This document shows positions 1 through 8,040 of a DNA stretch of 64,000 nucleotides, piece by piece; positions within the stretch are counted from its first letter, which is position 1; each line of letters starts with the position of its first letter. The notes under the pieces are model-generated. The model had not been told where the DNA came from. It made no database searches and saw only the letters and a program-made list of their open reading frames with translations. The position numbers were made by a program, and so were the translations under genes. This DNA comes from Dethiobacter sp. (lineage in GTDB: Bacteria; Bacillota; Dethiobacteria; Dethiobacterales; Dethiobacteraceae): contig JAGXTL010000032.1 in NCBI GenBank assembly GCA_018333635.1, positions 1 to 64,000 of the forward strand, given 5' to 3'.

Positions 1-63
1 CGCGACCCAAACGTAAGGGGTTACACCGATCTTGACGCGCTGTTTAAAGATTTGAAAGCATGA
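1..63 (+). CDS. RelB/DinJ-type antitoxin, C-terminal fragment
   Basis: Only the last 20 codons are in the window, ending RDPNVRGYTDLDALFKDLKA. The GYTDLDALF...L ending is typical of RelB/DinJ antitoxins, whose C-terminal tail wraps and inhibits a YafQ/RelE ribonuclease. The stop codon TGA overlaps the start of the next gene as ATGA, so the two are translationally coupled. The DNA-binding N-terminus lies before position 1. The call rests on the tail plus its partner. Confidence 0.75.
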   Translation, partial: RDPNVRGYTDLDALFKDLKA

Positions 64-335
64 AATATACCGTCAAACCCACAAACAGATTCCGCAAGGA
101 CTACAAGCTGATGGAAAAACGTAACTTGGATATGTCCTTGCTTGATGAAATCATCGCGAAGTTGGCACAGGGCATCCCGCTTCCTTCGAACAACCGCGAC
201 CATGAACTGACTGGTAACTATGCCGGGCATCGGGAATGTCATATCCAGCCCGATTGGTTGCTTATCTATCGCATTGAGAAAGATGTTCTTGTTCTTACGC
301 TGACCCGCACGGGTACCCACAGCGATTTATTCTAA
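60..335 (+). CDS. yafQ: YafQ-family mRNA interferase toxin
   Basis: This 91-residue protein is a RelE-superfamily ribosome-dependent endoribonuclease of the YafQ type. What can be seen is the NRFRKDYKLM start, the DHELTGNYAGHRECHIQPDWLL core and the TGTHSDLF ending. The His/Asp of CHIQPDW and the His of TGTHSDLF fit YafQ active-site residues. It overlaps the antitoxin gene by 4 bases, the normal toxin-antitoxin layout. Its 3' end overlaps the convergent HNH gene by 9 bases. It is on the opposite strand from the neighbouring phage genes, so it is probably an addiction cassette carried by the prophage. Confidence 0.88.
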   Translation: MKYTVKPTNRFRKDYKLMEKRNLDMSLLDEIIAKLAQGIPLPSNNRDHELTGNYAGHRECHIQPDWLLIYRIEKDVLVLTLTRTGTHSDLF

Positions 336-692
336 GCGTCTCTGCCAGCGTCCGCCTTCCCTGGCGGTTATCTTCGAGTGGCAGGAAGTACACAAAGACA
401 TGAGGTTATCGTTGTCGTTGGTGCCGCCTTGCGCCAGCGGCTTAATGTGGTGGACTTCCTGCGTTGGCGTAAACCGTCCCCGTTCTAAGCAGCGTTCGCA
501 AAGCGGATGCGCCGCGCGGTAGCGGTCGCGCACCTTCCGCCACGTCCGGCCGTAGAGCTTGCGCGTCGCCGGGTCACACTGGTAGCGTTCGTATCGTTTT
601 GCTTCCTGCTTGGCGTGTTCTTCGCAGAACCGGCCGTCCGTCAGCTTCGGACAGCCGGGGTGGGAGCAGGGCCGCTTGGGTTTGTAGGGCAT
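327..692 (-). CDS. phage HNH endonuclease
   Basis: This small protein of about 121 residues has an N-terminal zinc-binding stretch (CSHPGCPKL...FCEEH) followed by an HNH nuclease core: C-x2-C in LCERCL, EVHHIKPLAQGG, then NLMSLCTSCHSKITAREGG. HNH proteins of this size sit next to terminase genes in many Firmicutes phages and assist DNA packaging. Terminase would lie further left, outside the window. I chose the ATG at 692 because GAGGTG lies 5 bases upstream; a GTG at 695 is too close to that site. Confidence 0.85.
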   Translation of the reverse strand: MPYKPKRPCSHPGCPKLTDGRFCEEHAKQEAKRYERYQCDPATRKLYGRTWRKVRDRYRAAHPLCERCLERGRFTPTQEVHHIKPLAQGGTNDNDNLMSLCTSCHSKITAREGGRWQRRLE

Positions 693-790
693 CACTTCAC
701 CTCATTTTTGGCAAAGTGAAAGGACGCCCACCGTGTGACGAGCGCCCTCTCAGATATTTTGCTAACCGAGTATCAAGTACGTTAATTTTG

Positions 791-1243
791 TCAAACACAA
801 TCCCCATGCAATTGAATAGATTTAATCTTGTAGCGGAATAATCCTCCCGGTGCTTTAACTTCTATTTCATCACCGACTTTTTTTAACAACAATGCCTTGC
901 CAACCGGCGATAAGTATGAAATATCTCCTGCACTTACACTGCTGCGGAAGGGACTCACTATGCGGTACTCAAAGATTTCTTGGTCGAATAAATCTTGTAT
1001 TTCCACTTCGCTACCTATGGTAACAAAGGGAATTTTGTTGTCTGTGGTTTGCGCCTTACTCGCATTTATAATAAGTTGTTCAACACGTTTGATATAATCT
1101 TCCACAAGCATCTCTATTTCATTACGTTCCGTTGACTGTTCCGGGTAGTATTCCTCAAGAAGCTTTTTCTTCCCCTCCTCGATTTCCACCAAGTGTTTAA
1201 CCAGATTTTCAAATGTAGTTTTCGATAGTTTAACCTTAGCCAA
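791..1243 (-). CDS. GreA/GreB-family transcription elongation factor, phage-borne
   Basis: A protein of about 150 residues with an N-terminal coiled-coil hairpin (KLSKTTFENLVKHL ... EEYYPEQSTERNEI) and a C-terminal FKBP-like domain (FVTIGSEVEIQD ... YLSPVGKALLLKKVGDEIEVKAPGGLFRYKI). The SPVGKALLLKKVGDEI pattern is diagnostic of the GreA/GreB family, which rescues backtracked RNA polymerase through the secondary channel. The preferred start is TTG at 1243 because GGAGGGG lies 5 bases upstream; an upstream extension would be non-conserved. It has its own near-consensus promoter and lies apart from the phage operon, so it is probably expressed independently. It may modify host transcription, but that is inference. 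Confidence 0.83.
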   Translation of the reverse strand: MAKVKLSKTTFENLVKHLVEIEEGKKKLLEEYYPEQSTERNEIEMLVEDYIKRVEQLIINASKAQTTDNKIPFVTIGSEVEIQDLFDQEIFEYRIVSPFRSSVSAGDISYLSPVGKALLLKKVGDEIEVKAPGGLFRYKIKSIQLHGDCV

Positions 1244-1334
1244 ATTAACCCCTCCATAGATACCCATTAAATGGCAAGCCCCCATATAAAAGGCAAGGGA
1301 GCTTCGCCAATAGGCGAAACACCCAGTTAAGGGA

Positions 1335-1363
1335 AGCTTATCATGAAATACAATGATTGTCAA
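1335..1363 (-). promoter_or_regulatory. sigma-A promoter of the phage greA-like gene
   Basis: On the minus strand TTGACA (1358-1363) is followed after exactly 17 bases by TAAGCT (1335-1340), pointing at the greA-like gene about 90 bases downstream. The leader also holds a small hairpin with arms TTCGCC and GGCGAA. Confidence 0.7.
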
Positions 1364-1498
1364 TGGAGTATGATATTTCCATTTAATGCAAGGGTTTATA
1401 GTTTATGGTATTTTCAAAGTGCCCTCCAAAAAAGATTGCTTGTATACTTGGAAGCTACGTTTCGCTATTCTAATGCTATCAAACTTTTGCTGTGACAT

Positions 1499-1927
1499 TC
1501 AACAGATTATAGTGACATCTTTTACTCGCTCCGAGCAGGCGGCTAACGCTTCGCCGTGTATTCGGTGAACGTGGCGCACGCTGCAATGAAAATCCGCCGC
1601 GATTTCATCCCATGTTTTGAAGCAGAGATAGCGCAGTTCCAGGAGTACCCTGTAATCTGGGCTATTCAAAGAACGGATAGCATTCGCAATGTCCCGCTTC
1701 AAGTCGACGAGCCTGTCGATGTCTAAGTTTATTTCATTCTCCAAATCCAGCATTTTGGCGATGATCTCCTCCATGCGGTGGACATTGCGCGTCTCGCTCG
1801 GCGGTGTCGGAGAGAGAGTGGATGTGGCTTTGGCGGCTAGCTCCCGAAGTGTTCGTACCTGCTCTAATTTTGCGTCTATAAGGCGGTTTATCCGCCGCGT
1901 TTGGGCCAAGTACTCCTTAACCGTCAT
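1499..1927 (-). CDS. DUF1492-type phage regulator with sigma-like HTH
   Basis: A protein of about 142 residues starting MTVKEYLAQTRRINRLIDAKLEQV, the usual opening of DUF1492 phage proteins. An N-terminal coiled coil is followed by a C-terminal sigma-70 region-4-like helix-turn-helix: LLELRYLCFKTWDEIAADF then SVRHVHRIHGEAL. Such proteins occupy the end of the early operon and are thought to switch on late genes, as ArpU/RinA-type activators do. The ATG at 1927 has AGGAGG 8 bases upstream and overlaps the previous stop as ATGA. Confidence 0.75.
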   Translation of the reverse strand: MTVKEYLAQTRRINRLIDAKLEQVRTLRELAAKATSTLSPTPPSETRNVHRMEEIIAKMLDLENEINLDIDRLVDLKRDIANAIRSLNSPDYRVLLELRYLCFKTWDEIAADFHCSVRHVHRIHGEALAACSERVKDVTIIC

Positions 1928-2139
1928 AAACACCGCCTCCTTTCCCCGAGTTCACATCCTGTCCAGGTTATCCGCGACTGCTTGTCGCCGTTTGGCGTGA
2001 TGTTTAGCAGGCACCTGTGATACTCGCTTTTATCGTTGCCGCACTGGAAAGCCGTCCATATCTTGCTGCTTGCCGATTCGTCGGGACATGCAAACCGGCA
2101 AGCCGCGCATCTGACGCGCTCAGTTGTTACTTCGCTCAT
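1924..2139 (-). CDS. small cysteine-rich phage protein
   Basis: A 71-residue protein with Cys pairs (RCAACRFACPDE ... FQCGN ... HRC ... GCELGERRRC) that suggest zinc binding. I do not recognise a named family. The ATG at 2139 follows GGAGGTAGGCTT, and the stop overlaps the next start, so it is a real member of the phage operon. The function is unknown. Confidence 0.6.
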   Translation of the reverse strand: MSEVTTERVRCAACRFACPDESASSKIWTAFQCGNDKSEYHRCLLNITPNGDKQSRITWTGCELGERRRCL

Positions 2140-2218
2140 AAGCCTACCTCCGATTCGGTTTTGTTTCCCTCGGATTGGCAGCTTTTGGCTTTAGCTGTCG
2201 TTGATTTACTCCGTAGGT

Positions 2219-3568
2219 TTACAAATTTGCTTTGACCGCCTCAATCAGGGCGGTCTGGGTTTTGTCCTTCCGCTTAAGGACGGCCATGACTTGCTCGTCA
2301 ATCGTACCTTTGGCGATGATGTGGTGGATGACCACCGTGTCTTTCTGCCCCTGCCGCCAGAGCCGGGCGCCTGTCTGCTGGTAGAGCTCCAGGCTCCAGG
2401 TAAGTCCGAACCACACGAGAGTAGAGCCGCCGGCCTGCAAGTTCAGCCCATGCCCGGCAGAAGCAGGATGGATGACCGCCACAGGGATTTCACCGTCATT
2501 CCAGCGTTTGATAGAGTCAGCGCCATCCAGCTTTTCTGCGGGAAATCGCTCCAGTATGCGCGTCAGGTCGTGCTTGAACCAGTAAGCAATTAAAACTGGC
2601 TTGCCGTTTGCCGCCTCAATCAGATCCTCCAACGCATCTAGCTTGCGGTCATGGATGCAAAACACTTCGCCGACGTCGCCGTAGACTGCGCCGTTTGCCA
2701 GCTGGAGCAGCTTGTTACTCAAGGCGGCGGCGTTTGCGGCGCTGACCTCGCCGCCAGTTAGGCTAAGCACGAGATCACGTTTTAGTTCATCGTAACGCTT
2801 GAGTTCCGTTTCTGATAATCGCACATTGTGTTCCACCATCAGCAGTTCCGGCATCTGGAGATGGTCGGCTGTTTTCATACTGATGGTGATGTCTCCGATT
2901 TTGTTGTAGATGCGCTCCTCAGCCTTCGGCAAGGGTTTATAGCTGAAGATGACCTGGCCATTCCGTTTGTCCGGCAGGAAATAGTCGCTTCGGTACTTTC
3001 CAATAAACCGGCCAAGCCGCTGCCCCAGATCAAGAAGCCTAAACTGTGCCCATAAATCCATCAGGCCGTTGCTTGAGGGCGTTCCCGTCAGTCCGACCAC
3101 TCGTTTTACTTTGGGGCGAACCTTCATTAGTGAGCGGAAGCGCTTTGACTGGTGGTTCTTAAACGATGACAGTTCATCGATGACCAGCATATCAAAGTTA
3201 AAAGGGATGCCGCTTTCCTCTATGAGCCACTGGACATTTTCGCGATTTATGATGTAAATGTCCGCCTTGGCATTAAGTGCGGCAAGCCTTTCGCGCTCCG
3301 TACCGACCGCAACCGAGACCTTTAATCCTTGCAGATGAGACCACTTTTCCGTTTCCTGCTTCCAGACATTTGTGCAGACCCGCAACGGGGCGATAACTAG
3401 GACTTTGCCAACGTCAAAGTAATCGTAGAGCAGATCGTTTATGGCACTCAGAGTGATAACGCTCTTGCCAAGCCCCATCGAGAGAAATATCGCGCTTATA
3501 GGGTTGCTCAAGATGAAGTCAGTAGCAAATCTTTGATAATGGTGGGATGCATAATTTAGGCGTACCAT
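2219..3568 (-). CDS. phage SNF2-family DEAD-like helicase
   Basis: A 449-residue superfamily 2 ATPase of the SNF2/Rad54 group. Seen in order: a Q-motif-like HHYQRFATDFIL, Walker A MGLGKS near residue 31, motif II DELSSFKN, motif III LTGTPSSNGLMDLWAQ, and C-terminal motifs AGHGLNLQAGGSTLVWFGL then QQTGARLWRQGQ. This short form is standard in the replication region of Firmicutes prophages and probably remodels DNA during phage replication or recombination. It overlaps the end of the upstream antirepressor gene by 13 bases. Confidence 0.9.
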   Translation of the reverse strand: MVRLNYASHHYQRFATDFILSNPISAIFLSMGLGKSVITLSAINDLLYDYFDVGKVLVIAPLRVCTNVWKQETEKWSHLQGLKVSVAVGTERERLAALNAKADIYIINRENVQWLIEESGIPFNFDMLVIDELSSFKNHQSKRFRSLMKVRPKVKRVVGLTGTPSSNGLMDLWAQFRLLDLGQRLGRFIGKYRSDYFLPDKRNGQVIFSYKPLPKAEERIYNKIGDITISMKTADHLQMPELLMVEHNVRLSETELKRYDELKRDLVLSLTGGEVSAANAAALSNKLLQLANGAVYGDVGEVFCIHDRKLDALEDLIEAANGKPVLIAYWFKHDLTRILERFPAEKLDGADSIKRWNDGEIPVAVIHPASAGHGLNLQAGGSTLVWFGLTWSLELYQQTGARLWRQGQKDTVVIHHIIAKGTIDEQVMAVLKRKDKTQTALIEAVKANL

Positions 3569-4257
3569 CTTGGCATCTCCCGTTCGGCAAGGTCGAAGAT
3601 AAAGTCGCGACCTTTAGCCGTCCAAAGCAGCATCGGCAATTCATAGCCATTGTCTAGCTTCACAAGTCTTGGAAGCGCAAGATTCCTGCCGATATAGTCG
3701 GCATAAAGCCGCCATGTTTGTGAGCCATTTGGTTTATACTGCACACGGCAGTCGCAAAGAAAGCGATTCAAGGTTACGGCAGTGGTTCCTAGCTCCTCGG
3801 CAATTTCGCCGATCTTATAAAGCTCCACCGTATCAGTTTGCCCTTCGTACTTGGCGGCTGTAAGTTCGAGGGCTTCCCGGACTTCCTCCGCTGCTATGAG
3901 GGCAAGTAAAGCCTCCTTGTAGTTCCGGGGCGCAAGTCTGCGCTCCATTTCGTTGAAGGCTGCGATGTATGCTTTCTTAAACTGCATCGCCTTTTCGCCC
4001 GTGTAACCCATGACAAGAAGCGTGAAGCCGTCTCGTGTGATAGCGTATTCATAATAGGTCTGTCCGTTTTGTGGCTCCAGGTAGGGGGTGTGTCCAAAAT
4101 TGGACTGACCCCAAGATGGGTCGTTTTCAATGATGCCTCGGACATCACGCATCACGTGTTTGTGTTCTTTCTCAAAAACCCGCGCGATGTCGCGGCTTGA
4201 GACAACGGCTTTGCCGTCTCTCACGGTTAGTCCAAGGCTTATAAGTCGGTTATCCAT
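3556..4257 (-). CDS. Rha-family phage regulator with KilAC-like C-terminus
   Basis: About 233 residues. The N-terminal half is a Rha domain: VSSRDIARVFEKEHKHVMRDVR, then YYEYAITRDGFTLLVMGYTGEKAMQFKKAYIAAFN EMERRL. The C-terminal half (ELYKIGEIAEELGTTAVTLN ... WRLYADYIGRN ... LPMLLWTAKGRDFIFDL) resembles the KilAC DNA-binding domain of phage antirepressors. It probably controls the lysis-lysogeny decision. The ATG at 4257 was chosen because GGAGG lies about 9 bases upstream. It overlaps the preceding nuclease gene by 8 bases. Confidence 0.85.
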   Translation of the reverse strand: MDNRLISLGLTVRDGKAVVSSRDIARVFEKEHKHVMRDVRGIIENDPSWGQSNFGHTPYLEPQNGQTYYEYAITRDGFTLLVMGYTGEKAMQFKKAYIAAFNEMERRLAPRNYKEALLALIAAEEVREALELTAAKYEGQTDTVELYKIGEIAEELGTTAVTLNRFLCDCRVQYKPNGSQTWRLYADYIGRNLALPRLVKLDNGYELPMLLWTAKGRDFIFDLAEREMPRWYA

Positions 4258-4531
4258 TCGCGATATCCTCCAATATCTGCTTAATTTGTTCGGGGCGGTC
4301 AAGCACAAAGACCTTGAAGCCTAAGCGCCGAAGCATTCCATGCCTTGCTTCCTGTAATGGACGCGGATGCTCTCCGTACTGTTTGACCTCCACGAAAGCA
4401 AGTCTCCCTATTGGTAAAAGGACAAGCCGGTCAGGCATTCCGTAGTAATTTGGTGAAACAAATTTTAGCGCGATGCCTCCCGTAGCCTTCACAGCCTCGA
4501 CCAGTTTGCCCTCCAGAATCTTTTCTTTCAT
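4250..4531 (-). CDS. VRR-NUC domain nuclease
   Basis: A 93-residue stand-alone VRR-NUC protein, a PD-(D/E)XK-type nuclease domain shared with FAN1 and common in phages. Motifs visible are GGIALKFVSPNYYGMPDRLVL (the catalytic Asp) and GRLAFVEVKQYGEHPRPLQ (the E-x-K element), then HGMLRRLGFKVFVLD. It probably cuts branched or structured DNA during phage replication. The ATG at 4531 follows GAGGTGATT; an upstream in-frame ATG lacks a comparable site. Confidence 0.88.
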   Translation of the reverse strand: MKEKILEGKLVEAVKATGGIALKFVSPNYYGMPDRLVLLPIGRLAFVEVKQYGEHPRPLQEARHGMLRRLGFKVFVLDRPEQIKQILEDIANG

Positions 4532-4627
4532 AATCACCTCTGTGACGAGTTTCATGATTTAGTCGTCACAGCCCAAACCCCTTTATCCATTGGGGTTTCA
4601 GGTCTTTCTGCGACAACCTCAACGATT

Positions 4628-4701
4628 TTTCCTATATATTACTTACGCGCGTACTATTGCTTTTCTGTATTTATAAAAAAGCATTTTGAATATATAGGAA
4701 A
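4628..4701. repeat. perfect 13-bp inverted repeat enclosing a second hairpin
   Basis: TTTCCTATATATT at 4628-4640 is matched by its exact reverse complement at 4689-4701. Inside lies a second inverted repeat with arms TGCTTTT and AAAAGCA. The stretch is AT-rich and non-coding, between the primase-helicase and VRR-NUC genes. Confidence 0.8.
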
Positions 4702-4707
4702 TACTTG

Positions 4708-4855
4708 TCCCACTTGTCCTAGACATTTAACAAACCCTTATGCAGCAGGCGTTCTCCGGTATGCCTCTGCGACAACTCTATTCCCACTTGTCCTAGACCT
4801 TTAACAAGCCCTTATACAGCGGGCGTTCTCCGGTATGCCTCTGCCACAACTCTAC
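4708..4855. repeat. two tandem 74-bp direct repeats at the 3' end of the primase-helicase gene
   Basis: Copies at 4708-4781 and 4782-4855 match at 68 of 74 positions by eye. The right copy encodes the last 12 or so codons and stop of the primase-helicase. The left copy lies after the stop and could encode nearly the same tail (VVAEAYRRTPAA then stop). Together with the adjacent inverted repeat this is a candidate replication origin region. Confidence 0.85.
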
Positions 4856-7193
4856 AGTAAAGCCGCTGCATGCCGTAGATGGGTATCCGCTTCCTAACCT
4901 TTGTCCTTTGCCACCCGCTAACGCGAGTCATTAAAGCAGCTAAAGCATAAGAATCGGCAGGTTTTAGTTCAGGAAGACTTCGCCCGAAGCACTCTACCCA
5001 AATCTCGGCGTTGCTGACCGTCTCGCGGCGCACTTTGCCTGCCTGTGATGTCGGAGCGTCCTTGTCGGCGATATAGCTTCGGCGAGCATAGATGTCCATA
5101 CTGGCCCAATTCTCGGGGAGCAAGGTCTCAAGATACTCCTCGACCAAGCCTTGGCGCTCATCGACTTCCATGGCGTCACGCTGAGTTTCCTCAGCTTCCT
5201 TAACAAGGCGCCCTTCAAGGTAGAGCTTCTCTCCGCTTTCCCAGATGGTTTTAGCCTCGGCCCAGATCTGGTCACGTTCCTCGGCGCTGAAGTTCCATTT
5301 CTTGATCTGCTCCTCCTGATGCACCTTTACAATCCAGAAACGGCGGTTACCTGTGATGTCGCGGAGGTATCCGCGCTCGCCATTGACAGAGGCGATGATG
5401 ATGCACTGGCGCGGGTGGCTCTCAACTGTCTTTCCGTAGCTTGGGCGGTACTTGTCGTCAGAAGTTGAGAGGAAAGCCTTCACCTTTTCAATGTCAGCCT
5501 TCTTCATGCCGGCAAGTTCGCCGATTTCCGCCACCCAGAAGCCCTGCAGCTTCTCAGCGCCTGACTTGTCATCCATATCGGTCAAGGTCAGCGTTTCCGT
5601 GTAATACTCATCGCCCACGAGGTCTTTAAACAAGGTGCTTTTACCGATGCCTTGCTCTCCGTCTAGCACGAGCACGCTGTCAAACTTTGTGCCTGGCTTG
5701 TAGACCCTGGCGACAGCTGCTGCAAGTGTCTTGCGGGTGACTGCCCGTACATACGGCGTATCATCTGCTTGCAGACAGCGCACGAGCAGTGTCGGTACCC
5801 GCTGCGTCCCGTCCCATGGTGGTAATCCGTCAAGGTAATCTCTTATCGGGTGGAACCGCCTATCGTCAGCCACCTTTGTGAAACTGACATCGTGATTACG
5901 GCTTGAGAAAGCAACGTAGCGGATATCAATTAGCGCCTTCATCTGCGCTGTGTCAGCGTCACGCCAGAACTTGTTATCAGGCGGCCGCTCCCATGGCACC
6001 TTGCCTGTAACCTGAACCCTGTTTGCCAGTTCGTTATAGGCAAAACTGGCGAAATCAGGGTCGTTGTTGAGGATAAGCATTTCATTCCAGACGCTGTTTT
6101 CCAGAACGCTGCTGCGTGGTTGATATTTTAGGAGCGTTCGCCAGTCACCGGATTCTGTGTCAAAATCTGCTTGCGCCTGAGCCTGACGATCCTTGTCCAG
6201 ATGGAGTTTCACCCTGTCAAGCGATACGGCAAAGTCACACATCGCCTTAAACGACGCCTTTTCATCGAGGTCGGGAAATTTGTGAGTTCTGATAAGGTCA
6301 AAGGCGTTTAAGAGCTTGCCGCCCGCAGGGTCTGAGGCGTGGTGGGAGTAGGACCATTTACTGTCGTAAATGACCACGCCCGCCGTGGAGTCGGCTTCCT
6401 TAAACTGATAGCGACCATCGACTGCCGCTGGTTCGTAGATATCAAGAAGAAATTCGGAGATTGCCTCCTCTATGGGATAAGCACTGCAGAACGCACCAAC
6501 CAGACCGTTTTTTTCAAGCGGGTCTTGCTGGCTCTTAATCTCATGTTTGCGGACCTCGCTTTCCCGCGATGAAGTTGGCCACTGGGTCACATCCCGCCAG
6601 TCGTCGTACTTATTTAGATACTTATCGGGATCGAGCGCTTCGCCGGATGTTTCCTCAAAGACGAACTCGCCGTTTGCCGAGCAGGAAGCCCAGTACATCA
6701 TGCGGTTTGCCTGATAGGTGGTATCGTCAAAATAATCAATACCTATTTCCTTTGCCACCATGCGCATCAGGGCAGGATATTCGTCTGCGCTGACTTCTCG
6801 GCCAAACAAGATGACCACTCTGTATCGCGGACTTGCCGGCGTATGGCTGTGAGTGGAGTAGATAAAATACGTCAACCCCGCAAGAGCGGCTGCTGCGGCG
6901 CTGATGAAGTCTGCATTTTTTGGAATATTGTCCGCGTCAAGCACGCCGACACTGCGGCAAATAACGTTTCCGTTCTTGCGGATGCCGCCTTTTAACCATC
7001 CGCCCACGAAACCGCCGTGGTCTTTGGCTTCTTCCCTGCGCTGCTTGGACAGCTTCGGGTACTCCTCGGCGGTCTCCGTCGTTCTGCGCGGGGTGCGATT
7101 GCGGTTGACGATGTATTCCCATGAATGCTCCTGATTCTTATATTTCCTATCCGTATTGCGGTTGCAGACGGAGATTTTAATCAGTTCCTTCAT
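4812..7193 (-). CDS. VapE-type phage primase-helicase
   Basis: A 793-residue two-part replication protein. The N-terminal part (about 1-250) resembles an archaeo-eukaryotic-type primase: GVLDADNIPK supplies metal-binding acids, followed by TYFIYSTHSHTPASPRYRVVI and QANRMMYWASCS. The C-terminal part (about 430-790) is the virulence-associated E ATPase, with Walker A LDGEQGIGKSTLF near residue 510, WVAEIGELAGMKKADIEKVK as the Walker B/sensor region, and ITGNRRFWIVKV. It should prime and unwind phage DNA. The start overlaps the end of the DUF4406 gene by 17 bases. Its last codons lie in a tandem duplication. Confidence 0.92.
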   Translation of the reverse strand: MKELIKISVCNRNTDRKYKNQEHSWEYIVNRNRTPRRTTETAEEYPKLSKQRREEAKDHGGFVGGWLKGGIRKNGNVICRSVGVLDADNIPKNADFISAAAAALAGLTYFIYSTHSHTPASPRYRVVILFGREVSADEYPALMRMVAKEIGIDYFDDTTYQANRMMYWASCSANGEFVFEETSGEALDPDKYLNKYDDWRDVTQWPTSSRESEVRKHEIKSQQDPLEKNGLVGAFCSAYPIEEAISEFLLDIYEPAAVDGRYQFKEADSTAGVVIYDSKWSYSHHASDPAGGKLLNAFDLIRTHKFPDLDEKASFKAMCDFAVSLDRVKLHLDKDRQAQAQADFDTESGDWRTLLKYQPRSSVLENSVWNEMLILNNDPDFASFAYNELANRVQVTGKVPWERPPDNKFWRDADTAQMKALIDIRYVAFSSRNHDVSFTKVADDRRFHPIRDYLDGLPPWDGTQRVPTLLVRCLQADDTPYVRAVTRKTLAAAVARVYKPGTKFDSVLVLDGEQGIGKSTLFKDLVGDEYYTETLTLTDMDDKSGAEKLQGFWVAEIGELAGMKKADIEKVKAFLSTSDDKYRPSYGKTVESHPRQCIIIASVNGERGYLRDITGNRRFWIVKVHQEEQIKKWNFSAEERDQIWAEAKTIWESGEKLYLEGRLVKEAEETQRDAMEVDERQGLVEEYLETLLPENWASMDIYARRSYIADKDAPTSQAGKVRRETVSNAEIWVECFGRSLPELKPADSYALAALMTRVSGWQRTKVRKRIPIYGMQRLYCRVVAEAYRRTPAV

Positions 7194-7569
7194 CCAACGA
7201 TTCCTCCTTGCACTTGGCGTTGAAGTATCTGACGGGAATGCCTCGTTTTTTGGCTTTAGCGATTTCTTTTCTCATGCCATCACTTATGCGGCTACCAAAC
7301 ACCCATACTTCATCACATTTACAAAGCAGCCCAAGTTCTCGCTCATCGCGGTCGCTATCATCCATAAACTGCGGAAAATGGAGATGCGGGGCAATGGGGA
7401 TACATCCTCGACTTATGGCAAAGTGACAGTAACCTCTGGCGCGGGAAATGTTGTATTCCACATCACCCATGAAAGGCGAAGCGATATAGACAAGCGGTCG
7501 ATAAGCTTTGATCACGTTTGCAATGGCAATCTCGGCGGTCGGATCCGGGTAGCCTTCTGAGTTTTTCAT
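7177..7569 (-). CDS. DUF4406 protein (nucleoside deoxyribosyltransferase-like)
   Basis: A 130-residue protein with VYIASPFMGDVEYNISRARGY near residue 28, APHLHFPQFMDD, and CDEVWVFGSRISDGMRKEI. The pattern 'YIASP...N...AR' plus 'DEVWVFG...S.GM..EI' matches DUF4406, a relative of nucleoside 2-deoxyribosyltransferases. A role in nucleotide salvage or modification for phage DNA is plausible but unproven. It overlaps both neighbours by a few bases, so it belongs to the operon. Confidence 0.85.
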   Translation of the reverse strand: MKNSEGYPDPTAEIAIANVIKAYRPLVYIASPFMGDVEYNISRARGYCHFAISRGCIPIAPHLHFPQFMDDSDRDERELGLLCKCDEVWVFGSRISDGMRKEIAKAKKRGIPVRYFNAKCKEESLDEGTD

Positions 7570-7955
7570 ATTCTACCGCCTTCTGTTACGAGCGCCTTCA
7601 ACGCCTCGGCAAACGACTCATACTGTTCGGGGAGGAGTCCGTAAACCGACGTGATTTCGTATTCATCTAAAAGGTCATACACCTGCTTGCCGTAACCAGC
7701 TTGACAAAGCGTGTCTGAGAGCAGCGCGATACCGTCAACCGTGATTTTGATGTTCTCAATGTGTTTGCGCTTCTTGGTGCAGGCAGAACAAATAATGCTT
7801 GTGGAATAGAGATCACCCTCGCCGTCCGAGAAAACCTCTACAAGGTCGACAGGCAACTCTCTGGCGCAGTTAGGGCAGAGCGTAAACACGTTTTCGTCCG
7901 TGATGTTGGCCTTTAAGACCTTGCCGTTTGCCAGTTTGGTTTTAAGATAGAACAT
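7566..7955 (-). CDS. phage zinc-ribbon-like protein of unknown function
   Basis: A 129-residue protein starting MFYLKTKLANGKVLKANI. Two CxxC pairs (TLCPNCARELP and IICSACTKKRK) suggest a zinc ribbon in the first half. The second half is helical and acidic (YDLLDEYEITSVYGLLPEQ). I do not recognise a named function. The ATG at 7955 follows GGAGGAAACGAAA. Its leader carries the 42-base element also found before another phage gene at 13,070-13,110. Confidence 0.65.
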   Translation of the reverse strand: MFYLKTKLANGKVLKANITDENVFTLCPNCARELPVDLVEVFSDGEGDLYSTSIICSACTKKRKHIENIKITVDGIALLSDTLCQAGYGKQVYDLLDEYEITSVYGLLPEQYESFAEALKALVTEGGRI

Positions 7956-7992
7956 TTTCGTTTCCTCCAAATTTGTGATAGACGAATAACCG

Positions 7993-8034
7993 CCTCCACT
8001 TCCTAATGGACAGCGAAGGCGGCAATTCCGTAGT
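7993..8034 (-). promoter_or_regulatory. phage leader element, copy A
   Basis: On the minus strand the leader contains ACTACGGA, then a short stem (CTTC/GAAG) whose loop holds CTGTCCATTAG, then GTGGAGG. The same order and spacing appear in copy B at 13,070-13,110. It lies about 40 bases upstream of the 129-residue protein gene. Confidence 0.6.
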
Positions 8035-8040
8035 GGTATT

